In this document: piece after piece, positions 1 to 9,334 of the stretch | Layout of the letters: every line of letters starts with the position of its first letter | Position numbering within the stretch: position 1 is the first letter of the stretch | NCBI GenBank assembly: GCA_023436145.1 | Contig: JAEZKP010000033.1 | Coordinates: 62,001 to 126,000, forward strand | DNA: 64,000 nt | Direction of reading: 5' to 3' | Origin: Fibrobacterota bacterium | GTDB lineage: Bacteria; Fibrobacterota; Chitinivibrionia; Chitinivibrionales; Chitinispirillaceae | Made by a program: the position numbers and the translations under genes | The notes under the pieces: generated by a model | Database searches by the model: none | Seen by the model: the letters and a program-made list of their open reading frames with translations, nothing else | What the model was told of the DNA's origin: nothing

Positions 1-284
1 GTTTCCAAAACTACCGTATCTCCAAGCTGCTCCTGGAACAATTAACCAGACAGCAAGCCTATCTTTTCGCTCCAGAACTCAGAGTCAATGCACTGGCTCC
101 CGGTGCAATGCTACCAGCCTCATTCGAAGATCAACACTATTTTGACTCTTTATCCGAAATAATTCCTTTGCACACCACTGGCGATATACACTCATTAATG
201 AATGCATATGAGTTTCTGGTCAAATCTCCTTACATAACCGGAGAAACGATCCGGGTGGATGGGGGATGGAATATGGTATCCTGA
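1..284 (+). CDS. SDR-family oxidoreductase (3' part only)
   Basis: The reading frame is open from the window edge (first whole codon at base 3) to a TGA at 282-284. It gives the last ~94 residues of a short-chain dehydrogenase/reductase. Visible family marks are the catalytic YxxxK near the start (NYRISK), the segment RVNALAPG that matches the family 'vNavaPG', and the closing ITGETIRVDGGW, the usual SDR C-terminus. The Rossmann N-terminus and the catalytic Ser lie outside the window. An NAD(P)-dependent alcohol/ketone oxidoreductase is therefore likely, but the substrate cannot be told; FabG-like and pteridine-reductase-like members share these motifs. It ends 2 bases before the stop of the convergent phosphatase gene. 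Confidence 0.85.
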   Translation, partial: FQNYRISKLLLEQLTRQQAYLFAPELRVNALAPGAMLPASFEDQHYFDSLSEIIPLHTTGDIHSLMNAYEFLVKSPYITGETIRVDGGWNMVS

Positions 285-286
285 TT

Positions 287-787
287 TTAATCAAGTGGTG
301 AATGTGCATGAGTAAGCGGTTTGGGAAATCTGGTCAGGATAAAGGGGATGATCCTTTCGATATGAAAAAAAAGTGACTGAAATGTCTTATGGTAGGTCTC
401 CAACTTTCCTCCCACAGGATCTTTAATTGTTCCTTTATTAGTTTCCTTTCCAGGCCAGCAACCCAGTAAAAATGTTTGCGGATAAACCTGCGGGAAAAAA
501 ATGTGTAAAAATTCCTTATGTACTGGTTCCATCACCAGTATCAGATCACTTGCAGCCAGCTCTTCTCCAATCAAATGTCTGGACCCATGAGAAGAGATAT
601 CGATATTATATTGGCGACACACTTCAACTGCCAGACCAGTTGCAGCGTACCCTTCAACTCCATGAGTTCCCATTGAAGATACCTGTATGTCCCCTCTTTC
701 AAGCGAGGATAATCGATGCTTCAAAATCCCTTCAGCCATAGGGCTTCGGCACATGTTTGCAGTACATATAAAGATTATCGATGACAC
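287..787 (-). CDS. Low-molecular-weight protein tyrosine phosphatase
   Basis: The protein opens almost at once with the LMW-PTP P-loop, CTANMCRSPMAEG. It contains the nucleophile Cys and the catalytic Arg of the C(x)5R(S/T) signature, although the family consensus has G where this has A (CxGNxCRSP). A later KDPVGG supplies the general-acid Asp. The family dephosphorylates tyrosine or arginine phosphate in the cytoplasm and in bacteria often controls exopolysaccharide kinases; arsenate reductases share the fold. I place the start at a GTG (785-787) because AAGAGG lies 4 nt upstream and this puts the P-loop at the usual distance from the N-terminus. The frame stays open to another GTG at 817 that has no ribosome binding site. 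No kinase or capsule gene is nearby. Confidence 0.8.
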   Translation of the reverse strand: MSSIIFICTANMCRSPMAEGILKHRLSSLERGDIQVSSMGTHGVEGYAATGLAVEVCRQYNIDISSHGSRHLIGEELAASDLILVMEPVHKEFLHIFFPQVYPQTFLLGCWPGKETNKGTIKDPVGGKLETYHKTFQSLFFHIERIIPFILTRFPKPLTHAHSPLD

Positions 788-970
788 AGTACCTCTTAAA
801 CTATAGATTTCACTCACTAAGGTGAAAATACTATTTTTTAACCTGAATCAGGCTATACTTCAGTGTTAATTAACAGTATGTCCGGGAAAATAATACTCAG
901 GGGAACTGAACACTTATAAGCAATAAAACTGTCCATTACAGATTTTAATATAATTAAAAGGAGAATCATC

Positions 971-1297
971 ATGGCTTTATCCATTGAAGAAAAAAGTATT
1001 GTCGAAGAAGCTCTATCAATCTATCTGCAGATTCTTTCAAGACAAGCACCACCGGCACAAGTACAACAGATAGCACAAATCGCTCAGGGTATTATCAAAA
1101 AACTGGATTCGGTTGGCAGCAGCCGTAAACAGGGAAATAAACCGGATGGAATAACTGATGAATGGTATAAGAATGTCTGTAACAGCTGTGAGAAGTTAAC
1201 TCCAGATGGATGTGCAGATAAAGTTACTGAAAAATATCCGGGCAAATGTGATCCGATACTTCACTATGAGAGAGACAAGATACTGAAAGCAAAATAA
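971..1297 (+). CDS. Small Cys-rich protein of unknown function
   Basis: A 108-aa protein with a good AAAAGGAG ribosome binding site 7 nt before ATG and its own terminator. The first half (to about residue 50) is predicted helical with the pattern EEKSIVEEALSIYLQIL followed by a Gln/Ala-rich helix. The second half carries four cysteines in the order CNSC, GC and GKC, spaced like a small metal- or disulphide-stabilised knuckle. No signal peptide or membrane segment is seen, so it is probably cytoplasmic. I do not recognise the family. The strong translation signal and isolated transcription unit argue for a real, possibly well-expressed gene. Confidence 0.75.
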   Translation: MALSIEEKSIVEEALSIYLQILSRQAPPAQVQQIAQIAQGIIKKLDSVGSSRKQGNKPDGITDEWYKNVCNSCEKLTPDGCADKVTEKYPGKCDPILHYERDKILKAK

Positions 1298-1326
1298 AAA
1301 AAGGAGCTTTCCCAGCTCCTTTTTCT
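1294..1326. terminator. Bidirectional intrinsic terminator
   Basis: An 11-bp stem AAAAAGGAGCT / AGCTCCTTTTT closes a TTCCC loop between the convergent genes ending at 1297 and 1337. The A-run on one side and T-run on the other give a U-tract for transcripts from both directions. Confidence 0.85.
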
Positions 1327-1336
1327 CATTACCTTT

Positions 1337-4300
1337 TTAGGGCATATACATTATCCGTTCCCGCTTTATGCCCTTTACTTTTCCAAAACCGTCCAGTGCT
1401 GTCAATTGAAGAATATAAGTACCGGCTGCCAGAACATTCCCATTATTAGCATCCCACATGATGGTGTTTTCACCAGGATGCAATTCCTTGCCCAGATCTT
1501 TGCGCCATACTCTGCGCCCCAACTGGTCATAAACCGCCAGCTTTACTTTATTAACCCCTGAATAAGGCAGCACAAACCGGATCTGAATTCTGCCACGGAA
1601 CGGGTTGGGATAAGCTTTAACTAATGAGAAACTGAACTTGGTAAAACTGTTTTTCCAGTTTGCAATAAAGGTTTCATCACCAGCCACCAGGAACCTGTAT
1701 TCCCTTTCTCCGGCCCCAATCATCAGGTTGTTGTTCTGGTCCTCAAATGTAGCGGATGCGGGATTGAAAACAGCAACTTTATAATTGGCCGGCATCGAAC
1801 CCCAATTCTCCAGCTCAAATTGCACCCGTTTGGATTGTACATGAAAGTTATCGAAAACCAGAGGGTAACTTGCACCATTATCACTCTTTTCATGCAGCAC
1901 CACCATTCCATGTACCTGCCGTTTGTCTGAATCAAGCACACCTGCTCTGACTTTGGAAAAGGATGGTGAAACCGGAAAGCAATGTTTACCCTTGCCCGGA
2001 GAATAACCGCAGTAAACCGGTGAAATTGCAGCATCATCAGTCCAGGCTTGAACCTTTATGTTCCACTTTTCTGTAAAGACGTCCTTTTGCAGCGCCCTGT
2101 CCTCATCAACACTTTTTCGTGTGGACATTTTTTCAGTTATCAAAGGAATTCTGAGTTTAATGTCAGTTGAACTGGTGTTATAGATAGAATAACATGAACC
2201 AGGTTGCAGGACTACACCGGGATCATTAAACTGCACAGTATTGGGCTGATAAAGAATACTGGTGTGATATAAGCCCTTACTGTTTTTTGTCCATTCATAA
2301 AAGCCAAGCGACTCTTTGCTATGCTGCTGCCTGTATGTTGTTGAGTCAAGTATATCCTGAATAACTACCCTGAAATGAACCGGCAGAGCGACATCTGTAA
2401 AACTGTTTGCAGCGAGCGTAATATCTGAAAAGGTGTTTTTTAAAGGAAAAGTAACACCTTTGCCCAGATTGATTGCCTTGTCTTCCCGGGTTTTAACCCA
2501 GAAGATCCGGCCTGGTACAAAACTGAAGAGATCTTTACTCTGCTCCGAATATTCCACCCAGTCATTAGGTTTATTATTCTCCTTTCTGTTCCAGGTAAAA
2601 ATCCTGAAATGAACATTGTCATACTTCCACTCCGATTCAGAGCCGATCTTTCTGAATGCCTCAGGTGTTGCCGGCGAATCCAGAATAGAGTGAGAAAAAA
2701 CCGGACTCCAGACATCCTTGTACAGTGAGGCATTGTTGTAATCAACAAATACTTTTCGGGAAATGTTAATCCATTTTGAATTTCTCTCATCAGTAACAAC
2801 CAGCCAGGCAAAAACGCTATGATTCTGGGACACATAATTTGAATCGATCAGAGTGGTAATGGTATCATCATGCCATGAAGTTGCATCTGAAGAGATCTGA
2901 AACAGAGAATCATCACTTCTGTAAATATACAGTTTCACTTTTGAGTTTATGATATTATCGCTGACTTTAATCCTGTCAGTAATATTTGTTTTGGCAGAAA
3001 CGACAGAAACAGTGTCACTGAAAACTGTGACAACTGGTTCCTGAGTGTCAATCATTAAAACAAACGGAAAACGCATCTGGTGCGGTTTGAAAGAAGTGGT
3101 AACAGTATTACCTGACTCATCGTAACTGAGTCTGGGAAGGACACTTATGGTATCTGTAATTTCATCATACTGATACATGAAAACATCCTGGATAGAGTAA
3201 CCCTCCGGCAGGCTGTCACAGGCTAATGTCATGTAAATCTCATTTGAGGGGTGGTTACGATGAAAATCCACGCCCATACTGACAGGAATAAATCCCGGTT
3301 TTAAAAGCGAAGGATCGGGTTTAAATACCAGTAAAGTATCTTCATATAAAGCATTGCTCCAGTTTTTGCCTGGTTTCAAAACTACTTTATGGTTAAAAAG
3401 TGAAACCGAATCATTGTCGGATTTGAAATAGGTGATTTTCTGCCAGCCAGGCTGAGGTATTTTCAATGCTTTCTTTGATGCACTTTCAGGGGCAGCCCAT
3501 CGGTAAGAGCCATCTTTTCCCTGATACCCCATCCATAATGCAAAATGGTAAGTGGTATCCACCAGAAACTGCTGATCCAGATCGATATAAATCACATCAG
3601 GTCTGCTCAATGTGGAATCGATTTTCTTAAAGCCTTTTGATGGACTCCCGTTTTCATCCTTGACATCCCACCAAAAACCGGTTTTCAGCTTAAAGCTGCT
3701 TATCCCTACAGTGTCTATATTCCAGTCTATTATTATCCTGTTTGTCAGTGAATCAAATTTTATATCGGTAATTGAAATGGCATTTGGAAGATCCCCGGGA
3801 TTCATTGTCTTTGCAGATGCGCTGGATTTTTCAGTTACAAAGGACCAGTACTGTCCAGTCACATAAGTTTGTAAACCAAAATAGTACAACGTGTTTCCTG
3901 TGAGACTGTCAATCAGGCTCTCTTTAAGACCTGCATCCAGTATGACCTTGTGGTAATCAGTCGTGTCAAAGTCCTGATTAACCGGAATCGGCCTGGTTCC
4001 ATACCAGATCTTAACCTTTTCAATATTATCTCCCTGTTCGATACTCCATTTCAATTTAACCGAATTGGATCGCATACTGTCTACAGATAAAGTGACATAA
4101 TTGACAGTTCGGGGGGTTCCCACGCTCTGAGTTTCCTTCACTGTATCACTGAAATTACCAAGAACCCCTCTCCAGCTGACATTAAAAGTAATATACGCTT
4201 CCGGCCCCGAAAATAAAGCATCCTCATAGCGCTTTCTATAAGTAAAATCGGAAGTAGACCAGATTTCCTCCAGCGCATCAATCTTTAGCGTATCTCTCTT

Positions 4301-6496
4301 AACTACATCCTCCCCGACCCCATACCAGATTAGCACATACTCCAGTGAGTCTTTTTTATTTTGCAAAGGTTCAAAACCAGCTATAGTTACATCGATTGCC
4401 CCCAGCTGCGCTTTGTAATCAGTCTGCAAAGTAAGTGGATTAGTCAGAGGTGTTTGACTACACATAAAGACTCTGGCACCATTTGCGGTGTCAAATGGAG
4501 GAATGATCTGAGGATTTTTCCAAAACGGTGATGCCACAAAACAATAGGTAACACACTCTCTTTTGTTGACTTCAATGACTTTTTTGAAGGTGGATGAACC
4601 ACCGGCAACTATTTCCGCCATAGGGATTTTGACGAAGTTGATAACATCCTTTATAGGCGAACCGGGAAATACCCCCTCTTCATACCAGATTCCAATCGTA
4701 TCTACATAGGGCTGGTCGCCGACCACAACAGGAAGAACGTTAAACCTCTCTAAAGTTAATAGCACGTGTCTTCTGTCCACCAGACTGACCTGCCTGATTA
4801 AAAGCGGATTCTTATTGGTACTGTCCACTACCACCAGTGCCGCTTCCTTACTCTTTACATTTCCAAATTCATTGCTCACTACGCAATAATAAGTTCCACT
4901 CTCGGATGCATTGGTTATAACCAGGGAGTCGTTACCAGTGCCCACCGGATCAGTACTTCCGTTTTTATACCAGGTATACTCAAGTGATGATCCATGCGCA
5001 ACCAGGTAAAAAACTGCAGTCCCGTTTTTAAGTACTGTAACCGCATCAGGCTCTTTCTCAATAAACGGGGCATTACCCATCACTTTCAAAGTGGCAGGAT
5101 TACTGGTATCCCTCCCGGCAATATTTACCGCAACACACCGGTATGTATTATTGTTATGTGCCTGAGTAACCGCATTAAGAACAAGCGTAGCTCCTTCAGC
5201 TATAGAATCATTACCTGAAATCCAATAATACCTGGACGCCCTCAGCGCTGAAGCTGAAAACGAAACATTGTTTCCCTCAATAACCAGACTGTCTTTTGGA
5301 TGAACTGTGAAATCCGGTTTCCTAACAACAGTTAGTTTGCAGACAATGCTGGTATCGCTGCCGATATTGTTTGAAACTATACAGAAATAATTTACAGTAT
5401 CGATATCCGCAGGAGCTGTGGCTGCAGATATATTCAGTACAGAAAGAGTTTCGCTAACCACGGCCACACCATTTTTATACCACTGATAATGCAATGGCTC
5501 AGATCCGGTTGCCACCACCGTAAATTCAGCACTTGTACCTTCAGCCACGGTTGTATCTTTGGGTTGTTTGGTTATGGATGGAGCTCCACCAAGTAGTAGT
5601 GTCCAGCATCCGGCGTCGTATTTTCCATTAAGCGAACCACGGATAGTCCTGCTGATATCATAAATGGGAGCGCCTGTCGTATCAGCTATTGCTTTTGCCC
5701 TGGAATCTTCTGAAAGTTTCCAGTCTGATGGGTTACTTCTGGTATCAACAGCAAAAAGAGAATCGATTCTGGTAACTGATCCTGTTATTTTTGATGAAAA
5801 AGCATCATATCCATGAGCAATGATAGTATTGCTACTGAAAATGGAATTGGTTACTTTGACCGAATCTTTACTAAAAGAACCCACAAATTTAAAAATGGTA
5901 TCATTATCATCGAATGTACAGTAATTAACATTGATTTTTGGAACTGCCCCCCCCCAGAATTCGAACTCTGCAATTAAACTGTTATTATGAAAAAGGCAGT
6001 TCTCAAAAGAGATATTTGATGCTCTCTCTCCAGCAAATCTGAAGAATGGCCCACCCGTGCCATTACGAAACACACAACTTTTAAACGTTCTTCTATGTGC
6101 AGCAGCTCCTGCCTGAGAATTAAATCTGACATTGCTTTCAAACACAAACCGGGTGAAATGAAGGTCTACCTGTTGAAGAAAGTTGTAATTCTGATCAAAA
6201 GTATGCTTCAGAACAGGATATTTGTCCGGATTGGTTCCGGTATGAATGAAATAAACAGTATCCGTAGCAGTAGCTGGATAGTTGGAATTAAGAATAAATG
6301 TTTTTTGCTGGGTTGTATCAGTGAAAAAAATGGTGTCGGGTAAAGGCCTGACTTTCTGAAAAACAGAATCCAGTGCACTATTTGATGCCCCCGGACCAAT
6401 AGTGATGGCAGCAAAACTCTGCCAAACCAAAGAAAAAATCAGAAAGCAAAGGATCTGCACCCTACCTTTAGCAGATAAACCGTGTACCCAGTTCAT
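1337..6496 (-). CDS. Giant secreted Ig-domain surface protein with FlgD-like C-terminal sorting domain
   Basis: 1719 aa with an N-terminal signal peptide (hydrophobic core ILCFLIFSLVW, likely cleaved after SFA). Residues ~100-290 resemble a right-handed beta-helix (SNISFENCLFHNNS-type rungs). Three Ig-like domains follow at ~300-560, each with the W..(Y/F)C pattern such as YQWYKNG and YYCVVSN. Several fibronectin/Ig-like segments come next, then a long unassigned part, and a C-terminal domain of about 90 residues (YPNPFRG, YDQLGRRVW, LAAGTYILQL) of the FlgD/type IX secretion kind. It is probably exported across both membranes and attached at the surface, perhaps as an adhesin. It stands alone between a terminator and a candidate promoter. 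A run of nine G on the coding strand at codon ~181 could make expression switch. Confidence 0.85.
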   Translation of the reverse strand: MNWVHGLSAKGRVQILCFLIFSLVWQSFAAITIGPGASNSALDSVFQKVRPLPDTIFFTDTTQQKTFILNSNYPATATDTVYFIHTGTNPDKYPVLKHTFDQNYNFLQQVDLHFTRFVFESNVRFNSQAGAAAHRRTFKSCVFRNGTGGPFFRFAGERASNISFENCLFHNNSLIAEFEFWGGAVPKINVNYCTFDDNDTIFKFVGSFSKDSVKVTNSIFSSNTIIAHGYDAFSSKITGSVTRIDSLFAVDTRSNPSDWKLSEDSRAKAIADTTGAPIYDISRTIRGSLNGKYDAGCWTLLLGGAPSITKQPKDTTVAEGTSAEFTVVATGSEPLHYQWYKNGVAVVSETLSVLNISAATAPADIDTVNYFCIVSNNIGSDTSIVCKLTVVRKPDFTVHPKDSLVIEGNNVSFSASALRASRYYWISGNDSIAEGATLVLNAVTQAHNNNTYRCVAVNIAGRDTSNPATLKVMGNAPFIEKEPDAVTVLKNGTAVFYLVAHGSSLEYTWYKNGSTDPVGTGNDSLVITNASESGTYYCVVSNEFGNVKSKEAALVVVDSTNKNPLLIRQVSLVDRRHVLLTLERFNVLPVVVGDQPYVDTIGIWYEEGVFPGSPIKDVINFVKIPMAEIVAGGSSTFKKVIEVNKRECVTYCFVASPFWKNPQIIPPFDTANGARVFMCSQTPLTNPLTLQTDYKAQLGAIDVTIAGFEPLQNKKDSLEYVLIWYGVGEDVVKRDTLKIDALEEIWSTSDFTYRKRYEDALFSGPEAYITFNVSWRGVLGNFSDTVKETQSVGTPRTVNYVTLSVDSMRSNSVKLKWSIEQGDNIEKVKIWYGTRPIPVNQDFDTTDYHKVILDAGLKESLIDSLTGNTLYYFGLQTYVTGQYWSFVTEKSSASAKTMNPGDLPNAISITDIKFDSLTNRIIIDWNIDTVGISSFKLKTGFWWDVKDENGSPSKGFKKIDSTLSRPDVIYIDLDQQFLVDTTYHFALWMGYQGKDGSYRWAAPESASKKALKIPQPGWQKITYFKSDNDSVSLFNHKVVLKPGKNWSNALYEDTLLVFKPDPSLLKPGFIPVSMGVDFHRNHPSNEIYMTLACDSLPEGYSIQDVFMYQYDEITDTISVLPRLSYDESGNTVTTSFKPHQMRFPFVLMIDTQEPVVTVFSDTVSVVSAKTNITDRIKVSDNIINSKVKLYIYRSDDSLFQISSDATSWHDDTITTLIDSNYVSQNHSVFAWLVVTDERNSKWINISRKVFVDYNNASLYKDVWSPVFSHSILDSPATPEAFRKIGSESEWKYDNVHFRIFTWNRKENNKPNDWVEYSEQSKDLFSFVPGRIFWVKTREDKAINLGKGVTFPLKNTFSDITLAANSFTDVALPVHFRVVIQDILDSTTYRQQHSKESLGFYEWTKNSKGLYHTSILYQPNTVQFNDPGVVLQPGSCYSIYNTSSTDIKLRIPLITEKMSTRKSVDEDRALQKDVFTEKWNIKVQAWTDDAAISPVYCGYSPGKGKHCFPVSPSFSKVRAGVLDSDKRQVHGMVVLHEKSDNGASYPLVFDNFHVQSKRVQFELENWGSMPANYKVAVFNPASATFEDQNNNLMIGAGEREYRFLVAGDETFIANWKNSFTKFSFSLVKAYPNPFRGRIQIRFVLPYSGVNKVKLAVYDQLGRRVWRKDLGKELHPGENTIMWDANNGNVLAAGTYILQLTALDGFGKVKGIKRERIMYMP

Positions 6497-6561
6497 AGTA
6501 TTTCCCTCTAAGCGATTAACCAGCAGAAAAAAGTGTCCTATATATAATTATAATACTGGAA

Positions 6562-6590
6562 AATATAATTCTATATAAAAAAACCTTCAA
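6562..6590 (-). promoter_or_regulatory. Candidate sigma70-type promoter for the Ig-domain protein
   Basis: On the minus strand TTGAAG (6590-6585) and TATATT (6567-6562) are 17 bp apart, upstream of the ATG at 6496. The surroundings are very AT-rich and a second TATAAT lies at 6552-6547, so the exact -10 is uncertain. Confidence 0.35.
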
Positions 6591-6601
6591 TTGTATTTTT
6601 G

Positions 6602-7600
6602 TCAAGCAATGGGTGAACTGAAAATTCGCCGGTTGCCAAAATGAAGCATCGCCTTGTTGAAATCTTCAGGAAATGGGGCCTCAATCTGAACCCTCAAACC
6701 GGTAAAAGGATGAATAAAGGAGAGATAACTGGCATGTAACGCCTGGCGTGAAAAGGACTTAAATACTGCTGCAGCAAACGGTCGGTCTAAAGGTGCAACC
6801 CGCATCAGTCGCTCCCTTCCTCCCCCGTATAAACTATCTGCCACAATCGGAAATCCCTTTGAACTGCAATGAACCCTTATCTGGTGAGTCCTGCCTGTGT
6901 GCAGTTTGAAATAGATGGCTGATATCCCTGCCCGATAACCTAACAACCAATATTCGGTCAGGGATGGTTTTCCGGTTTTCGAACAGGTGCGTTTCAATGG
7001 ATCCCGATGACTACGCTCCAGTGCAAAATCAATCCGGCCATGACTCTCAGAAGGTTCCCCGAAACAAAATCCGGTATAATGCTTTTCCACCGAACGGTTG
7101 GCAAACGCTGCAGCCAGTGCTGCATGTGCATTATTGGTTTTGGCAGCGATCAAAACTCCACTGGTTTCCTTATCCAGCCGGTGTACTATTCCGGGCCGAT
7201 CATTGGCAGAACCCTCAGATAAAGTACCTACCTGGTGTAAAAGGGCATTGACCAGAGTCCCTTCACGAACCCCATTGCCCGGATGTACCACCAGACCTGA
7301 AGGTTTATTAACTGCCACATAATATTCATCTTCGTAAAGTATGTCCAGGGGGATATTCTGAGGACGCAACTGAATCTCCCTCTGCAAAAGAGCTGCTCTG
7401 AGAACCTCTATACGATCTCCACCTGCAATGATATCTTTCTTGCTGGCTTTTTGCCTGTTACGCAACACCATTCCTTCTGCAATCAGCTTCTGAATCTGAG
7501 AACGGGAAATATCCGCCAGCTTACGGGCTAAAAACATATCCAGTCTCTCTGCTTTACAATCGGAACTTATTTCCAGAATAACAGGCGAATCATTCGACAT
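6602..7600 (-). CDS. rluD: RluA/RluD-family 23S rRNA pseudouridine synthase
   Basis: 332 aa from the ATG at 7598-7600. An N-terminal S4 RNA-binding domain (ERLDMFLARKL...SRSQIQKLI) is followed by the RluA catalytic domain. The active-site motif HRLDKETSG lies near residue 140 and GRTHQIRVH further on. The enzyme isomerises uridine to pseudouridine in large-subunit rRNA; the S4 plus RluA layout fits RluD or RluC rather than the shorter RluA. The reading frame stays open 36 codons upstream into lspA, but the SD and family length favour the ATG that overlaps the lspA stop by 11 bases. The pair is therefore likely translationally coupled, a common lspA-rluD arrangement. The exact rRNA target is inferred only. 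Confidence 0.93.
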   Translation of the reverse strand: MSNDSPVILEISSDCKAERLDMFLARKLADISRSQIQKLIAEGMVLRNRQKASKKDIIAGGDRIEVLRAALLQREIQLRPQNIPLDILYEDEYYVAVNKPSGLVVHPGNGVREGTLVNALLHQVGTLSEGSANDRPGIVHRLDKETSGVLIAAKTNNAHAALAAAFANRSVEKHYTGFCFGEPSESHGRIDFALERSHRDPLKRTCSKTGKPSLTEYWLLGYRAGISAIYFKLHTGRTHQIRVHCSSKGFPIVADSLYGGGRERLMRVAPLDRPFAAAVFKSFSRQALHASYLSFIHPFTGLRVQIEAPFPEDFNKAMLHFGNRRIFSSPIA

Positions 7601-8192
7601 TGTCTGATACACTTTCTTCTGCAAACGATAAGGATTCCTGGGTACTGCCAGGATTTTCCTTTTTAAGATTTTCCTGCATCGTTTTTTTCCTCTTCTCTTC
7701 TGTAACAAAAGAATATATCAGAAGCACCACGCCCGCTGTAACATAAATATCGGCAAAATTAAATATAGGCCAGTAGTGTGTGTCGGAAATCCCTATACGG
7801 ATAAAGTCAATCACACCCAGTTCGGGATGAATCATCCTGTCCAGTAAATTTCCAAGTGCACCGGGAAAAATCAGCATGATTCCCCAGTGAAGGGATATTT
7901 CGGTTTCCGGAATGTAACGATAATACAGAATGAGCATAATCACTGCCAGAAAAGTGAAAACAATGAAGAACTGGTTTACCGGAAATGAAGCAATCAGTGA
8001 TTGAGGATTAAAGCCGAAAAGAGCTCCTTTGTTATAAACCAAAAGCAGTTGCAGATAATCACCTGCTATTTTTAGCGGGGTAGCATAGGCCAGATTTGTC
8101 TGAGCCAGATTTTTTGTAAACCAGTCCAGAAAAAATCCCACAGAGGTGACTAAAATCAGTAACAACCATTTTTTTTTCATCTTTTTTTCCAA
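7590..8192 (-). CDS. lspA: Lipoprotein signal peptidase II
   Basis: About 200 aa with four hydrophobic segments. Both catalytic aspartates of signal peptidase II are present, in GNLLDRMIHPELGVIDFI and FNFADIYVTAG. It cleaves the signal peptide of lipid-modified prolipoproteins in the inner membrane. The start is either TTG (8190-8192), with GGGGGA 5 nt upstream, or ATG at 8178-8180 twelve bases later; the spacing favours TTG. The C-terminus is ~35 residues longer than usual, charged and low in hydrophobicity (KKTMQENLKKENPGS...), and overlaps the start of the pseudouridine synthase gene. Confidence 0.95.
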   Translation of the reverse strand: MEKKMKKKWLLLILVTSVGFFLDWFTKNLAQTNLAYATPLKIAGDYLQLLLVYNKGALFGFNPQSLIASFPVNQFFIVFTFLAVIMLILYYRYIPETEISLHWGIMLIFPGALGNLLDRMIHPELGVIDFIRIGISDTHYWPIFNFADIYVTAGVVLLIYSFVTEEKRKKTMQENLKKENPGSTQESLSFAEESVSDNVE

Positions 8193-8261
8193 AAATATCC
8201 CCCGCTTCTAAACATATAGAGCTCTTTATTACGCAAAACTCAACCCGATTATTATCTTACT

Positions 8262-8390
8262 GGTGGCAGTTTTATTGCCCTGGTATAAAATACTGAATTG
8301 CCACCTAAGAAACAGATAGTTTTTAAAGGACAGTCTTCCACTTTAAATTACTCCACCAGAGCTAATTAATGAGAAAACCGTCTGGTGAAA
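8262..8390. repeat. Two intergenic stem-loops between lspA and the UbiA gene
   Basis: The 267-bp divergent gap holds two inverted repeats. The first is 8262-8305: outer arms GGTGGC/GCCACC, with inner arms AGTTTTAT and ATAAAATACT that pair with one bulge. The second is 8354-8387: arms CACCAGA/TCTGGTG around a 20-nt loop. No T-tract follows either, so they are not typical terminators. They may be operators, RNA leader structures or remnants of a small repeat. Confidence 0.45.
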
Positions 8391-8459
8391 AGTTATTTTA
8401 AGGATTACATAATGTATTGACTTGTCCTTTTCATTCAGGTATCAGGAAGACCATAAACT

Positions 8460-9308
8460 GTGAAAATAGCTTCCTATATTCAAATTATCCGTTACCCCAA
8501 TGCAGTGATGGCTGGATTAACCACATTTATTGGCTACTGGCTTTCTGACTCCACTCTACCACTTTCTTCAATTCTCTTACTGATCGGTGCCACCATCTGC
8601 TCCACAGGATTTGGTAACACTATAAATGATATCCAGGATATCGATTCTGATCGTATATGCCATCCAAACCGCCCGTTACCTAAAGGTGATATTTCGGTCC
8701 GGTCTGCCTGGCTCTTCTCCCTGCTGCTTATAGTAACAGCCCTGATTTCTTCTTTCACAGTATCAAACTTGCACGGTTTAGCAACACTTTTGCCTCTATT
8801 ATTGTTAATTATATACGCATTTTATCTAAAAGCCACTCCTATAACCGGAAACTTGCTGGTTGCAACCCTGGTGGCCTATACAATTCTCTATGGTGCACTG
8901 GGTGGAGCCGGTTTTTTCAGACTCATTTTCCCGGCATCAATAGCATTTCTACTCAATTTTTCACGGGAAATCATCAAAGATCTTCAGGACTCTGATGGTG
9001 ATAAGTCCAGCGGAGTAGTAACTTCAGCTGTTCTTTCAATCCGGATACTTAAAACCATTATTTACGTTTGCAGCATAGCCTGTATCTCATTACTTTTAAT
9101 TACCATCTATATGAAACTTTTCGGCAATTTCTATATAATTATAAGCCTCAGTGTCATAGTACCACTTCACATCTACCGAACTGTTCTTATCTGCAAAAAA
9201 AACTTTGAAAAGAGATTTACTCTGATCTCATCTCTGTTTAAGCTGGAGATGCTAACAGGACTCATCGCTTTAGCTGCAGATAAAATATTTACAAACACTT
9301 TTAATTAA
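8460..9308 (+). CDS. UbiA-family prenyltransferase
   Basis: 282 aa with about eight to nine hydrophobic helices. Both Asp-rich prenyl-diphosphate/Mg-binding motifs are present: NDIQDIDSDRICHPNRPLPKG at ~58-78 and DLQDSDGDKSSG near 174. The family transfers an isoprenyl chain to an aromatic or polar acceptor in the membrane. The PNRPLPKG form and short length resemble the geranylgeranylglyceryl-phosphate (ether lipid) branch and some menaquinone/chlorophyll relatives; I cannot choose between them. The start is GTG with AGGAAG about 10 nt upstream. The next gene, a DNA methyltransferase, begins 26 bases downstream, so they may share a transcript although no functional link is apparent. Confidence 0.88.
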   Translation: MKIASYIQIIRYPNAVMAGLTTFIGYWLSDSTLPLSSILLLIGATICSTGFGNTINDIQDIDSDRICHPNRPLPKGDISVRSAWLFSLLLIVTALISSFTVSNLHGLATLLPLLLLIIYAFYLKATPITGNLLVATLVAYTILYGALGGAGFFRLIFPASIAFLLNFSREIIKDLQDSDGDKSSGVVTSAVLSIRILKTIIYVCSIACISLLLITIYMKLFGNFYIIISLSVIVPLHIYRTVLICKKNFEKRFTLISSLFKLEMLTGLIALAADKIFTNTFN

Positions 9309-9334
9309 ATCAACCAGATTAACGTCAGAAACCC

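Noticed and set aside
8417..8445. TTGACT/TATCAG promoter for the UbiA gene
   Set aside because: The -10 would overlap the ribosome binding site region, leaving almost no leader.
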